A stretch of DNA of 64,000 bases from Symbiodinium natans (taxonomy: Eukaryota; Sar; Dinophyceae; Suessiales; Symbiodiniaceae), in contig CAJNDS010002113.1 of NCBI GenBank assembly GCA_905221605.1, positions 1,475,732 to 1,539,731 of the forward strand, read 5' to 3'. Below are positions 20,252 to 29,946 of this stretch, piece by piece; position 1 is the stretch's first letter; the number at the start of each line of letters is the position of its first letter. The position numbers were made by a program, and so were the translations under genes. The notes under the pieces are model-generated. The model had not been told where the DNA came from. It searched no databases and was given only the letters and a program-made list of their open reading frames with translations.

Positions 20252-20316
20252 GCCTGTGGGGCGAAGTTCCTCGTGGCCGAGGCCCTGCGGCACGTGCAAG
20301 AGGCCATTGTTGAGTT
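20252..20316 (+). CDS. Exon, unidentified
   Basis: ACGAKFLVAEALRHVQEAIV after ATGTGCAAG. Helical; possibly the C-terminal helical part of the SMYD-like protein. Confidence 0.5.
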
Positions 20317-20550
20317 TGGGTTTTAGGGTTTGGGGTTTAGGGTTTAGGGTTTAAGGTTTCGGATTTGGAGTTTAGGGGTTTTAGGGTTTAGGATTTAGGG
20401 TGTAGGGTTCAGTGTTCACGGTTAGATGCTAGGCTTGCCAATTCCACCCAGACTGCAGCTTGTGTTTCCATAGTGTTGTCAGACCCCGAAGCCCTATCCA
20501 TGATGCCAGCTTGCAGACCCTAAATCCTGGCAAATCCTAAAGGGCCTAAA

Positions 20551-20664
20551 CTAGGGCCCAGAGTAGGCCCTTGTTCCCCTTTTTTAGGGCTTAGGTTCCC
20601 TTATGACCCCCTTTAAACCAAAAGAAGGCACCCTTTCTATACCTAGGTTACTCCTGATTCTCGT
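20551..20664. mobile_element. Family 3 element
   Basis: CTAGGGCCCAGAGTAGGCCC ... TAGGTTACTCCTGATTCTCG; right end less conserved. Confidence 0.75.
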
Positions 20665-20949
20665 AAGCCTTAACCCTAGACCCTAAACCGCGCACTAGGA
20701 TCTAGGGCCCGTTACAACACATGCCAAGCTATTTGTCTAGACCCTCAACTATAAACCCTAGGGCTTAGGGTTTGGGGTTTAGGGCTTAGGGTTACAGCAC
20801 ATGCCAATCCCTGCATAGACACTCCTGAGCCATAAAGCCTGAACTCTATGTTATTTGCAACCCTAAACCCGAAGCCCGAAACCCTACACCCTAAACCCTA
20901 AACCCTAAACCCTAAACACGAGATGTGTCAAAGACCATGCGGCTGTCAG

Positions 20950-21008
20950 GCCCGCAAGGCGAATGCATTCATGGCCCAGGCTCGGCAGTTTTGGAACGGG
21001 ACTTCAAG
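20950..21008 (+). CDS. Short exon, unidentified
   Basis: ARKANAFMAQARQFWNGTS after GGCTGTCAG. Helical. Confidence 0.5.
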
Positions 21009-21082
21009 GATTCAGGCTTTAGGTTTTAAGGGTCTAGGGTCTAGGGTTTAGGGTTTGGGGTTTGGGGTTTGGGGTTTGGGGG

Positions 21083-21146
21083 GCTTCATCCGTCAAAAGC
21101 TGGCGCTGCACCAGTCAGTGTATGGGGTGGTCAGCAGGAGCAGTTA
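21083..21146 (+). CDS. Possible short exon
   Basis: GFIRQKLALHQSVYGVVSRS directly after a GGGGTTT block, but no AG is adjacent, so the start is unclear. Confidence 0.35.
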
Positions 21147-21240
21147 AACCTGCCACAACCAGAAACTGCGAAACCCGAGACCTGAACCGTGATCGCGTGA
21201 AGCCCGAAACCTCGATTCGTCCCTTTCACCCCTTAACTTT

Positions 21241-22080
21241 GCGGCCGCCTTAGAATAGTAACCGCGAAAGGGACCCTAATTTAGAGTAATGACCATATCG
21301 TTCACCCAGGCTAGCCGCTATTAATATAAGACGAATGATGTGAATAGAATAAATAGGAAACGAAACGCGTGAACAAAGTGAACCAGCGAACGCACGATTT
21401 AAATCATCGCAGTAAAGGCCCATTGTTGTTGGGATTTACTGTATAGGGGCCGGATGTGAGAAAGAAGCGAAGCCGAAGTGAGACCGAAGAAAGATTTAGA
21501 TCCATAGAAATCTTGACTAATTGTGAAAGGAAACAGGATGTTTTATTATTTGTGGATTTCCAAAAACAATCAGATTGAAAATGTAAAGAAAAAGCAAAGC
21601 ACGAAGAAGAAATGCAAACATGAGTACGCCCTTATACATAGTTTTTTGGTGTTGAAGAGTTTACATGTTCAAGAAACCAGCGATGACAAATGAAAACGTA
21701 AGAAATGCGCGACTAGAATGAAATAAGCACACAAATGAGTATATATCATGAGCCCAAATTCGACCAGCTTCAGCGCATCATTTGGCACAATGACTTGGTA
21801 CAGTATCATTACACACACGTTCGAGAGAAAAAAAAAAAAGCAAGACAATTCACGATACAATATTTCACCAATTCACCTCTTCTTTGTTCTTATTATCTCT
21901 ACGTTTTGCTATTGTTGTTCATTTCGTCTTTTTCTGATTTATTTGGCCAAGTCGTTTTATATTACTTATCGGCTTTTATTCTTGGTTTTTACGCTGTCTC
22001 GTTTTATACATTTTATTATCGACCGGTTCCTCTCACCTTAGTGAAACCCCAAGCGCCTTAACCCCAGTGAAGCTTTAAAG
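21241..22080. other. Unique stretch, AT-rich, no telomere-like repeats
   Basis: About 800 bp with a composition unlike its surroundings. Contains a fragment of family 9 (21262-21293) and a pyrimidine-rich part at 21850-22030. Frames of about 100 codons are open in two registers but overlap and have no recognised family. Possibly an inserted sequence. Confidence 0.4.
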
Positions 22081-22281
22081 CCCTAGACCTCAAACCCTCA
22101 ACCCCTCAGCCCTAAGCCCCAACCACCCTCCCAAGCCTGAACGCTGAAGCCCCAACCCCTTCCCCCCAAAAGAAAGACCCAAAAACCCTTCGGGTAGTCA
22201 AAAAAGAGGAATGATCTTGCTAGGCTCCCCCTAAACCCCAAACCCTGAATGCCCCCCTCCCACCCCCGATCCCCCCCCCCC

Positions 22282-22412
22282 CGCAAACCCTAAACCCTAA
22301 ACCCTAAACCCTAAACCCTAAACCCTAAACCCTAAACCCTAAACCCTAAACCCTAAACCCTAAAAAAAAAGCCCTAAGCCCTAAACTCTAACCCTAACCT
22401 AAACCCTAAACC
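22282..22412. repeat. CCCTAAA array
   Basis: About 16 units before the exon at 22439, broken by a run of A. Confidence 0.95.
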
Positions 22413-22438
22413 CTGAACCCTCGGTAAGCTTTGGCAAG

Positions 22439-22506
22439 GCAGAGAGCGCCCGTGGGGATGCGGTAAAGAAGGCGATGGCCTTGGAGATGAGGCGCTTCCC
22501 GGGGAG
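22439..22506 (+). CDS. Short exon, unidentified
   Basis: AESARGDAVKKAMALEMRRF between AG (22437-22438) and GT (22507). Helical and basic. A 17-T plus 13-G run (22532-22562) follows in the intron. Confidence 0.55.
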
Positions 22507-22877
22507 GTTTGGGGTGAGTTAGGGTCTGAAATTTTTTTTTTTTTTTTTTTGGGGGGGGGGGGTTAAAGAGGGTTTGTAGGGCTTGTAGGTTCAGGTTTTA
22601 CAGGGCATTTTTAGGTTTAGACTCGTTTAGACCCAAAGCAGGGCCCAAAGCAGTTGAGGGATTCGGCTTTCCGGTTCAGTTGTCGGCCTCGTAGTCCCGT
22701 TGCGGCTTTTTTGTTGGTTCCCTTCTGGCCAGAAAAACCAGAGTTTAGGGTTTAGGGTTTAGGATTTAGGGTTTAGGGTTTAGGGTTTAGGGCTTAGGGC
22801 TTAGGGTTTAGGGTTTAGGGTTTCCTCTAACGCCCCTTGCCCAGTCTGTAGTGCTTATTCACTCTGACCTGGTAGGT

Positions 22878-23035
22878 CTAGCCTGCAACCCTAAAGGCTC
22901 CATGCACCTCATTATTCTGTACTTGAGCCCTAAAGTCCTGTTTAGGGTTTAGGGTTTAGGGTTTAGGGTTTAGGGTTTAGGGGAGGAGGTACTTCAAGGC
23001 CCAAGTATTCCCTATCCAGGTACATGGAACTTTAG
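22878..23035. mobile_element. Family 8 element with telomere-like insert
   Basis: GCAACCCTAAAGGCTCCATG ... GGTACATGGAACTTTAGGG. TTTAGGG units (22939-22982) lie where the plain copy at 28750-28870 has only CCCTAAATAGG. Confidence 0.75.
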
Positions 23036-23045
23036 GGTTTTCGCA

Positions 23046-23120
23046 AGAACTCTAGGGGTTGTACCTTGGACCCTTAAGGTTGTAACCTTGGGCTTTGAGG
23101 AGCTGTTTTAAAGGACCTTT
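23046..23120. mobile_element. Family 12 element
   Basis: GGGGTTGTACCTTGGACCCT ... GGGCTTTGAGGAGCTG; related in inverse orientation to 48661-48760. Confidence 0.45.
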
Positions 23121-23354
23121 AGGTCGGATACGGGCCGTATTGGAAGTATATTAAGGGGAACCTTTTGGCATAACTTGATCGTTTGGATGTCGGATTTGGG
23201 TTGTTCGGGTAGTTACATGTTCCCTTAGTATGGGCCCGTAAAAGGGGACCCCATATATACCTCTGATATACCCTTAAAAACCTAAACCCTAAACCCTAAA
23301 CCCTAAACCCTAAACCCTAAACCCCCCTTAGACCCATGGACTTGCGAATCGCAG

Positions 23355-23421
23355 GCTCCGTACAGCGACGACGTCGGCCAATCCGGCGCCCCCGCGGCAT
23401 CCGCAGAGCCTCGCTTTGCGA
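23355..23421 (+). CDS. Short exon, unidentified
   Basis: APYSDDVGQSGAPAASAEPR after CGCAG, ending at a consensus donor GTGAGT (23422). Low-complexity, Ala/Ser-rich. Confidence 0.55.
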
Positions 23422-23429
23422 GTGAGTTT

Positions 23430-23530
23430 CGGGTTTAGGGTTTAGGGTTTAGGGTTTAGGGTTTAGGGTTTAGGGTTTAGGGTTTAGGGTGTAGGGTTTA
23501 GGGTTTAGGGTTTAGGGTTTAGGGTTTAGG
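23430..23530. repeat. TTTAGGG array
   Basis: About 14 units directly after the preceding exon. Confidence 0.95.
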
Positions 23531-23800
23531 GCTTCTAGAGTTTAGCTGACCTTGCGCTGAATGCCTACTTGGAACCTCGCAGTCTCGTTGGAATTCTGAA
23601 TGAAACGCTTATCCTAAACCCTAAACCCCTTCAAAGTCCGTTTGTAAATGCTTTCAAGTCGATATGCCAGGAATCAGGTTTGCGCAAGTCAGCGGCACGA
23701 GGCAACCGCACTGATTGGTCAAAGACTTAGGGTTTAGGGTTTAGGGTGTAAGGTCGTCAGTTTAGGTTTAGGGTTTAGGGCTTAGGGACTTTAGGGTTAA

Positions 23801-24035
23801 GTGACCTTGGTATCTGTACACCCCAAGCCGAAAGACCATACAACCCTAACTTGCCCAGTTCTTGAACTGACGAAGCCTTCTAAACCCCAATCCTTCACCA
23901 TTCTGGCTACAAAGCTTAAAACCTCCAGTTCTCACACGCCAAGGATTCTTCAGCTCGCCAACAACGTGTCTCGGCCAGCATCCGCACTTACGCTTGTAGG
24001 AGTGGCCAACAGTCCAACGTGCTTAGGGTTTTGGG
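23801..24035 (+). other. Open stretch, possible exon
   Basis: Open for about 75 codons; the last part, after CTTCAG at 23947-23952, reads LANNVSRPASALTLVGVANS up to a TTTAGGG tract. No family recognised. Confidence 0.25.
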
Positions 24036-24326
24036 GTTTGGGGTTTAGGGTTTACCTTTAGATTCAGGACTTTTCTGGTTTACTTAGGGCTAGTTAAGGT
24101 CCATGGGGTTCAGGTTTAGGGTTCGTGAGTCAAGGGGGTGTCTTGGATGATTCTGGCCCTGCCCAGGATTTGGGGTTTCAAGGCTTCGGGCTTGGGGTTT
24201 ACGGGCGATCTTGCATGATCATACATTTAAGCGGGAAAACCCTATAAACCCTAAAACCTAAACCCTAAACCCTAAACCCCAACACGCTTAAAACCACACC
24301 TGGTATCCTTCCCGCCTCCTTCTCAG

Positions 24327-24384
24327 GTGGCGAATTGCTACTTCTACGCGGCCCAGACACCAGGATCGGAAGTGGGGTGTGCTC
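24327..24384 (+). CDS. Short exon, unidentified
   Basis: VANCYFYAAQTPGSEVGCA between TCTCAG and GTGAGC, both good splice sites, preceded by CCCTAAA repeats. Confidence 0.6.
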
Positions 24385-24668
24385 GTGAGCCCTAAACCCT
24401 AATTCCTGGGATTTTAGGGTTTAGGGTTTAGGGTTTAGGATTTAGGGGACCCTCCTCTGACCATGAACTCCGACCCTGAACCCTAAGCCCTCGACCCACG
24501 TGAAGCCAAAGAGGAAGCAACCAAGCAGCTTGCTGGGCTGGCTTCTGGACCTACAAGCAGCTTGGCTGCTTTCAGAGATCTGCTCCTGTTAAAGCTCCCC
24601 AAGACGAGCCCTCAAGCCTACATCGAATCTCGAAGGCCCAAACCCTGAGGTCCTAAAAGGCAGCCATA

Positions 24669-24783
24669 CTAGGACCCAGAGAGTAGGCCCTTTGTCCCCG
24701 CCTTTTGGGGTTAGGTTCCCTTAGAAGCCCCCTTGAACCAAAAAGGGCACCTTTTTTTACTCCTAGGCTACTCTTGGGTCTAG
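24669..24783. mobile_element. Family 3 element
   Basis: CTAGGACCCAGAGAGTAGGC ... GGCTACTCTTGGGTCTAG; ends nine bases before the next exon. Confidence 0.85.
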
Positions 24784-24792
24784 TATATGCAG

Positions 24793-24893
24793 CTGAGGCA
24801 TCAGTTCATGGAGGGCCTCGAGGCCAACCATGGGGAGACCAAGCAGCGCGATGTTCACTACATCCTTAGCCTGTCGCACAGCCGCAACCGAGC
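24793..24893 (+). CDS. Exon, unidentified
   Basis: LRHQFMEGLEANHGETKQRD then VHYILSLSHSRNRA, one frame open throughout, AG at 24791-24792 and GTTTAGGG after. Good coding quality; family not recognised. Confidence 0.6.
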
Positions 24894-25282
24894 GTTTAGG
24901 GTGTAGCTTTCTGTGGGATCCTAAACCCTAAACCCTAAACCCTAGACACCATACTACTGTAGATGAACCCTTAGAGACCCTAAAATTCTCTTATTTCAGT
25001 TGCATTCGGTATGTAGACCATAGAAGGGTGAAATGGTTTGATTTCGCCCCAAAAAAACTCGCCTATAGGGTGGGCCTCACAGGCTTTTCAAGTCTTTGGG
25101 TGGGTGGGTGAGTGGGGGGGGTTCGGGTTTAGGGTTTAGGTTTAGGGTTTGGGATTTAGGGTTTAGGATTTAGGGTTTAGGGTTAGGGATTTAGGGCTTC
25201 TGGCTTGAGGGGTAAAGGGCCATTCGGGCTTTGGTCTGCTTCTTTTTCCCGGTTGCCTAACTGGCTTTACAAGCCTAAGGTG

Positions 25283-25345
25283 TTTAATATAGGGGTCGAA
25301 TGGTATTCCCTTATGGTCCCCCAGATAGCCCCTACATTATGTGTT
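25283..25345. mobile_element. Family 7 element, short form
   Basis: ATATAGGGGTCGAATGGTAT ... AGCCCCTACATTAT with complementary ends. Confidence 0.6.
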
Positions 25346-25770
25346 TGTAGAGGCATTCTTACACAGACGTAGCTTCTTTGGACCCCTTTTTCGTGTGTTT
25401 CAGACGCCCGACCCCAAGCAGGTATTGGGGTTTAGGGTGCGTGGTTTGTTTGTGGATGTTAAGTAGAGATCAGCTTACGGACGGTAGGTTTCCCCCCAAA
25501 TTCGGAGAATGTGTGTGAAGAAGAGCTCTTTTCAAGGACATCAACATTAGCATTGTAAATGTTGGCGTTTCCAGGGAGAGTCGGACTTGCAGGTATCAAG
25601 TTGGGGGTTGTAGGCGTTGTAGTTTAGGTAGTTTAGGCCCAGCTATTTCACGAAAAAGGGCTTCGGGAACAGGTGTTGTTTTGGAGGGGGCGGGGGTGGG
25701 GGGAGCTATAATAAGCCCTATATAAACCCTAAATCCTGAACCCTGAACCCTGAACCCTGAAGCCCAAACC

Positions 25771-25802
<32 letters not shown>

Positions 25803-25862
25803 ACCCTAAACCCTCAACCCTAAACCCTAAACCCTAAACTTAAACACTACCTCCGCCGGCGA

Positions 25863-25956
25863 GAGACGAGGCGCCGGATGCTCTCGGCGCGGTTTTCCAA
25901 CGCCGAGGACAGGGAGAAGTGCCAAAAGAAGTTCCAGCACTTGTGCCTTCGCTTTG
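25863..25956 (+). CDS. Exon, unidentified
   Basis: RRMLSARFSNAEDREKCQKK then FQHLCLRF. Basic, helical. Preceded by CCCTCAA/CCCTAAA repeats (25740-25840). Donor GT at 25957. Confidence 0.55.
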
Positions 25957-26336
25957 GTTTGAGGTTGAGGGGTAGAGCCTTTCATCGCACAAATGTCGAA
26001 GCAGTGTAAAAGGCCGATATTGGGTCTGAGGATTTCTGGTTTTGGGCTTGGGGCAGGGACCGAACGTTTAGCACCGAAAGTTTAGGACCCAAAGTTGAGG
26101 GCCCAAAGTTTAGGGTGGAAACTATGGTCTGGTCCAGAGTTTAGGCTTTGGCAGCTGCATGGGGGCGGGGGGGGTGGGGGGTCCCAAATAGGGGTACCCG
26201 GCTTGGGGGTCCCTATACTTATGGAATAGGGATCCTCGCAGCATTTTTTTTGTTGGGGGGGGGGGGGGGGGGGGGGGGGTGAGGGGGTATGGTATGAGTT
26301 CCTCTAGTTTGGGAAGTCAATACCCCTATCTTCCAG

Positions 26337-26421
26337 GTGCTGGATACATTTCGGGGAGCCCGATGTCCCTCAGAGCCTCCGCGACCTTCGACGATGAGGC
26401 GCGCCATCGCTAAGCTGGCCG
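26337..26421 (+). CDS. Exon, unidentified
   Basis: TTCCAG acceptor and GTGAAC donor. Two + frames are open through most of it (SPMSLRASATFDDEARHR or a Pro/Arg-rich alternative). Confidence 0.45.
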
Positions 26422-26427
26422 GTGAAC

Positions 26428-26604
26428 CCTAAGCCCTAAGCCCTACGCGCTAAGCCCTAAACCCCAAACCCTAAACCCTAAACCCTAAACCCTAAACCCT
26501 AAACCCTAAACCCTAAACCCCAAACCCCAAACCCCAAACCCCAAACCCCAAACCCCAAACCCCAAACCCCAAACCCCAAACCCTAAACCCTAAACCCTAA
26601 ACCC
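26428..26604. repeat. CCCTAAA and CCCCAAA arrays
   Basis: A block of nine CCCCAAA (26517-26580) lies inside perfect CCCTAAA. Confidence 0.95.
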
Positions 26605-26727
26605 TAATTCTAAACCCAACGCAATAATTGTTGGTTTTGGTTGGTCGTCTTTTTGAAGGGGCAAGAAGTGCCCCGGACTCTTCCTTCCCAAAGCCGAAAC
26701 CCTGAAACCTTTGTTACGGTTTGGGTT

Positions 26728-26846
26728 CCTAAACCCTAAACCCTAAACCCTAAACCCTAAACCCTAAACCCTAAACCCTAAACCCTAAACCCTAAACCCT
26801 AAACCCTAAACCCTAAACCCTAAACCCTAAACCCTAAACCCTAAAC
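26728..26846. repeat. CCCTAAA array
   Basis: About 17 perfect units. The 20 bases before it, TGTTACGGTTTGGGTTCCTA, recur at 26976 in front of another CCCTAAA array. Confidence 0.95.
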
Positions 26847-26861
26847 CCAACTGAAGCCGAG

Positions 26862-27184
26862 CACCGTGGGTAGAAGTCATCGTCGAGGAGCAGCTCTCTA
26901 TCTGCTCCCGCGAGCAGGACAGCTACATTGCAGCAACGACTAGGGCTTAGAGTAGGCCGTTATTCCCCTTTTTTGTTACGGTTTGGGTTCCTAAACCCTA
27001 AACCCTAAACCCTAAACCCTAAACCCTAAACCCTAAACCCTAAACCCTAAACCCTAAACCCTTTCAACCGAAAGGGGCACCCTTTGTATTCCGAGAGGTC
27101 ACTCCTGGGTCTAGACTAGGCAGCCCTCCTCACCGCCGGCTCCCCCGCAACCACCCATCAAACATGTCGAGCCACCTCTTGGAG
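26862..27184 (+). CDS. Two exons split by a family 3 introner, unidentified
   Basis: Exon 26862-26929 reads PWVEVIVEEQLSICSREQDS plus YI; exon 27120 to about 27184 continues in phase with AALLTAGSPATTHQ. The intron 26930-27119 has donor GC and acceptor AG and is flanked by GCAGC on both sides. Family of the product not recognised. Confidence 0.6.
26930..27119 (+). mobile_element. Introner, family 3, with telomere-like insert
   Basis: Duplication GCAGC at 26930-26934 and 27120-27124. Arms ACTAGGGCTTAGAGTAGGCC and ACTCCTGGGTCTAGACTAG. CCCTAAA units (26994-27062) lie between GGGTTCC and TTTCAACCGAAAGGGG, splitting the normal TTCCCTTATAACCCCC part. Confidence 0.8.
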
Positions 27185-27267
27185 CCCAAACCCTAAACCC
27201 AAACCCTAAACCCTAAACCCTAAGCCCTAAACCCTAAACCCTAAACCCTAAACCCTAAACCGCTCAG

Positions 27268-27349
27268 GTCCCGATCCTGCTGCTGATGGCGATCCCCAGG
27301 CGCCCCGTCTTGGGAGTCCCTGTCATCACATCGCCAAAATGGGCCACAG
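27268..27349 (+). CDS. Exon, unidentified
   Basis: CGCTCAG acceptor after CCCTAAA repeats. Two frames are open: one reads PDPAADGDPQAPRLGSPCHH, the other VPILLLMAIPRRPVLG. Confidence 0.45.
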
Positions 27350-27363
27350 TTTAGCGATCTGAC

Positions 27364-27470
27364 TTGGGATGCTCCCCTTATTGAAACAGCCCTGAATAGG
27401 GAATATTAATATGTTACCCCCCCCTATTACAATCCCTATTCTCGACTGTTAGTATAAGGGGGAACATCCC
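27364..27470. mobile_element. Family 2 hairpin element
   Basis: TTGGGATGCTCCCCTTATTG ... CTGTTAGTATAAGGGGGAAC-ATCCC, then CCCTAAA repeats begin exactly at its right end. Confidence 0.9.
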
Positions 27471-28008
27471 TAAACCCTAAACCCCAAACCCTAAACCCTA
27501 AACCCTTCCAAGACTGGTCTAGGAGGTGGCTTTGCTTCATGCCTCTCAGCTTTGAGGTTTAGGGTTTAGTAGGGTTTAGGGCTTAGGGTTTAGGGTTTAG
27601 GGTTTAGGGCTTTGACTGTTCCTGTGCCCACAGGCTCAGTCCAGGTTCAGTCCAGCTCGACGCACACAGTTGGGCGCATGTCGGTCGTAGAGCGTAATTA
27701 AATGCATATCGCATTCCCTTGTTATCAGGGTTTAGGGTTTAGGGTTTAGGGTTGAGCTGTACTACTTGTCGTGGCATAAATTACCAAAACACATCCCGAT
27801 TCTCTTTGAACAGGCCCCAATACTCAGGAATTTTGGCGAGGACCAGGCTGGGTGGAGATAGTTATTTAGAGAAAGCTAAACAGCTCCCTAAACCCTAAAC
27901 CCAAAGCCCTAAACCCTAAACCCTAAACAGCTCTGAGTCATAGCCAGCCAGCTATGCGACTTCGGGGGTGTAGCGTGGGGTAATGTAGGGGCTTTGGTGC
28001 ATCGCAAC

Positions 28009-28084
28009 CCCGAGCAGTCCCTTATAAGCTCCTTTAAAACCAAAATGGGTGCCCCTGCTATGCCTAGGCCACTCATGGGTCTAG
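28009..28084. mobile_element. Family 3 element, left-truncated
   Basis: CCGAGCAGTCCCTTATAAGC ... GGCCACTCATGGGTCTAG. Confidence 0.6.
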
Positions 28085-28153
28085 TATATAGTGACTACAT
28101 AAGGTATAGGTAATAAGGTTATGGGTCCATCTAGGGGTCCCTCCATGTACCCC

Positions 28154-28417
28154 TTAACAGCCGAGCTGTGCGGCTTGACAGGCGATGATAGCCGATCCTG
28201 CTCTTACACTACCAGTGCTACCAGGAGGCTCGTGAATGCCGCCGAGACGAGGTAGCAAGGAGAGTAAGAACGCGTTGCTTTGAAGGATCTTTTGGAGGAC
28301 ATGATGCAGGAATTGGCTGCCTTTTTTTTTCACTTCGGCATGTTCAGAACGTGATGAAATGGTTCGAGTCGTCCAGCATGTGCTAGGCACGAAACCCTTG
28401 AGCCAAGCAACTCGCAA
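28154..28417 (-). other. Open reading stretch, unidentified
   Basis: Minus-strand frame of 87 codons, for example SQFLHHVLQKILQSNAFLLS, of ordinary composition. No neighbour on that strand supports it. Confidence 0.25.
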
Positions 28418-28663
28418 CCGTAAAATGTCAACCCCCTAAATCTAGACTGTTTTGGAGGTTTTACTGGCGGATTAGGGTGTAGAGTTTAGGCTATGTACGG
28501 GGTTGGGCAGTATCAGGGCCCTAAACCCTAAACCCTAAACCGTGGTCTGTAGCGGAGTGGCTTCAGTTTAGAGCAATCCGGGGTTTAGAGGGCCTAAACC
28601 CTAAAGAACCCCATAAGCTCTAAAGCCTTCAAACGCTCTACTGAGGTACGGGACCCGTAGCAG

Positions 28664-28749
28664 CAAAGAGCATGCCTCCCACTGCGAGATGGCGAGAGAG
28701 TTCCACACTTCTCGGTGCCGTTGATGGGCCATCTGCGTCTGAACTCTCT
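28664..28749 (+). CDS. Exon, unidentified
   Basis: After CGTAGCAG reads KSMPPTARWRESSTLLGAVD then GPSASELSVAL, running up to a family 8 element whose first bases are GTAGCCC. Confidence 0.45.
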
Positions 28750-28870
28750 GTAGCCCTAAGGGTCCATGTACCTTATTATTATGTACTTGGGCCTCAAAGT
28801 CCCTAAATAGGAGGTACTTTAAGGTCCAAGTATTCCCTATTGAGGTACATGGACCCTTAGGGTAGGCTAC
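28750..28870. mobile_element. Family 8 hairpin element
   Basis: GTAGCCCTAAGGGTCCATGT ... GGTACATGGACCCTTAGGG-TAGGCTAC; the cleanest copy, no telomere-like insert. Confidence 0.9.
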
Positions 28871-29062
28871 CCAGAGTAGGCCCTTGGGTCACCAGCCGCA
28901 ACAGCTGCCTGCGCCAAGTCTGCCAGAGATGCGTAAAAGCTCGCGGAGTTGCCTGTGGCCCAGTTGTCCCAATTTCCTTCTACTGTGAATCTGTTGCCTG
29001 TAAAGTCAGTCCTTTAAACCATAAGAAAGGACTTCCTTCATAGAATCCGTTAAACAACATGT

Positions 29063-29174
29063 ATTGGGATGTTCCCCTTATACTACTGTTGATCCACCGT
29101 AACAGGCCTTAATAAGGATCATCATAGGGGTACTATACTCCCTAAGGACTGTCAGTATAAGGGGGAACATCCCA
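29063..29174. mobile_element. Family 2 hairpin element
   Basis: TTGGGATGTTCCCCTTATAC ... GTATAAGGGGGAACATCCC; loop TAGGGGTACTATA. Confidence 0.9.
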
Positions 29175-29296
29175 CTTGTCAACGTATATGTAAATATGTA
29201 TGTCGGAGAGCGTGCATGTGCATGCGCACGTGCATGTGCATTTGTATGTGTTCATACATACATACATACACACAGGGGAGGGGTTCAAGGCTTTAG

Positions 29297-29356
29297 GACT
29301 CCTCCGGTGCGAAGTGCGGCAGAATCCGCTCCCTGAAGCTCAGGAAACGAAGAAGA
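29297..29356 (+). CDS. Short exon, unidentified
   Basis: LLRCEVRQNPLPEAQETKK after GCTTTAG, before TTTAGGG repeats. Confidence 0.4.
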
Positions 29357-29699
29357 GTTTTGGGTTTAGGGTTTAGGGCCCGAACCTCTCACCCGAATTT
29401 CCAAGCCCCCAATCCGCACCACCCGAACTCACCCGCATCCTCCAAATGCGCCCTAGACCTCCATAGCTGGCCCCCTTTCCGAAAACATCCAAACTCACCC
29501 TAAACCCTAAACCCTAAACCCTAAACCCTGTAGAGCCTTGGGGCCCCCGAAGCGAACCTGAGAGCTCTATATGGGGCTGATTTTTGTTTTAGTTGAGGGT
29601 TTAGGGTTTAGGGTTTAGGGTTTAGGGTTTAGGGTTTAGGGTTTAGGGTTTAGGGTCAGCGTTTGGGGGTTATAAGACCATGGCCAGGCGCATCCCGAA

Positions 29700-29910
29700 G
29701 GTTGCAACGAGCCCTGCAAGCCCGAAGCCCTAAAGCCCGAAACCCTGAAGGTCACACAGAAGCCTAGAAGCCCCGAAGCCTGAAACCCCAGCAGCCTAGA
29801 AGCCCAAAAGCCCAAAAGCCTAGAACCCTAAAGCCCTAAAGCCCTAACGCCCTGAAGCCCTAAAGCCCTAAAGCCCTAAAGCCCTAAAGCCCTAAAGCCC
29901 TGCACCCCAT
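29700..29910. repeat. CCCTAAAG and CCCGAAG octamer array
   Basis: Runs of AAGCCCTAAAGCCCTAAAGC-type octamers, a length variant of the heptamer, upstream of the ABC1 exon at 29947. Confidence 0.9.
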
Positions 29911-29946
29911 ATCCCGAAAATCCCAAAAACCACCTCACCTCCTTAG

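Noticed and set aside
24669-24792. GCAGC duplication around the family 3 element at 24669
   Set aside because: GCAGC occurs on both sides, but the right copy is not preceded by AG, and no left exon with a matching frame is readable, so chance is likely.
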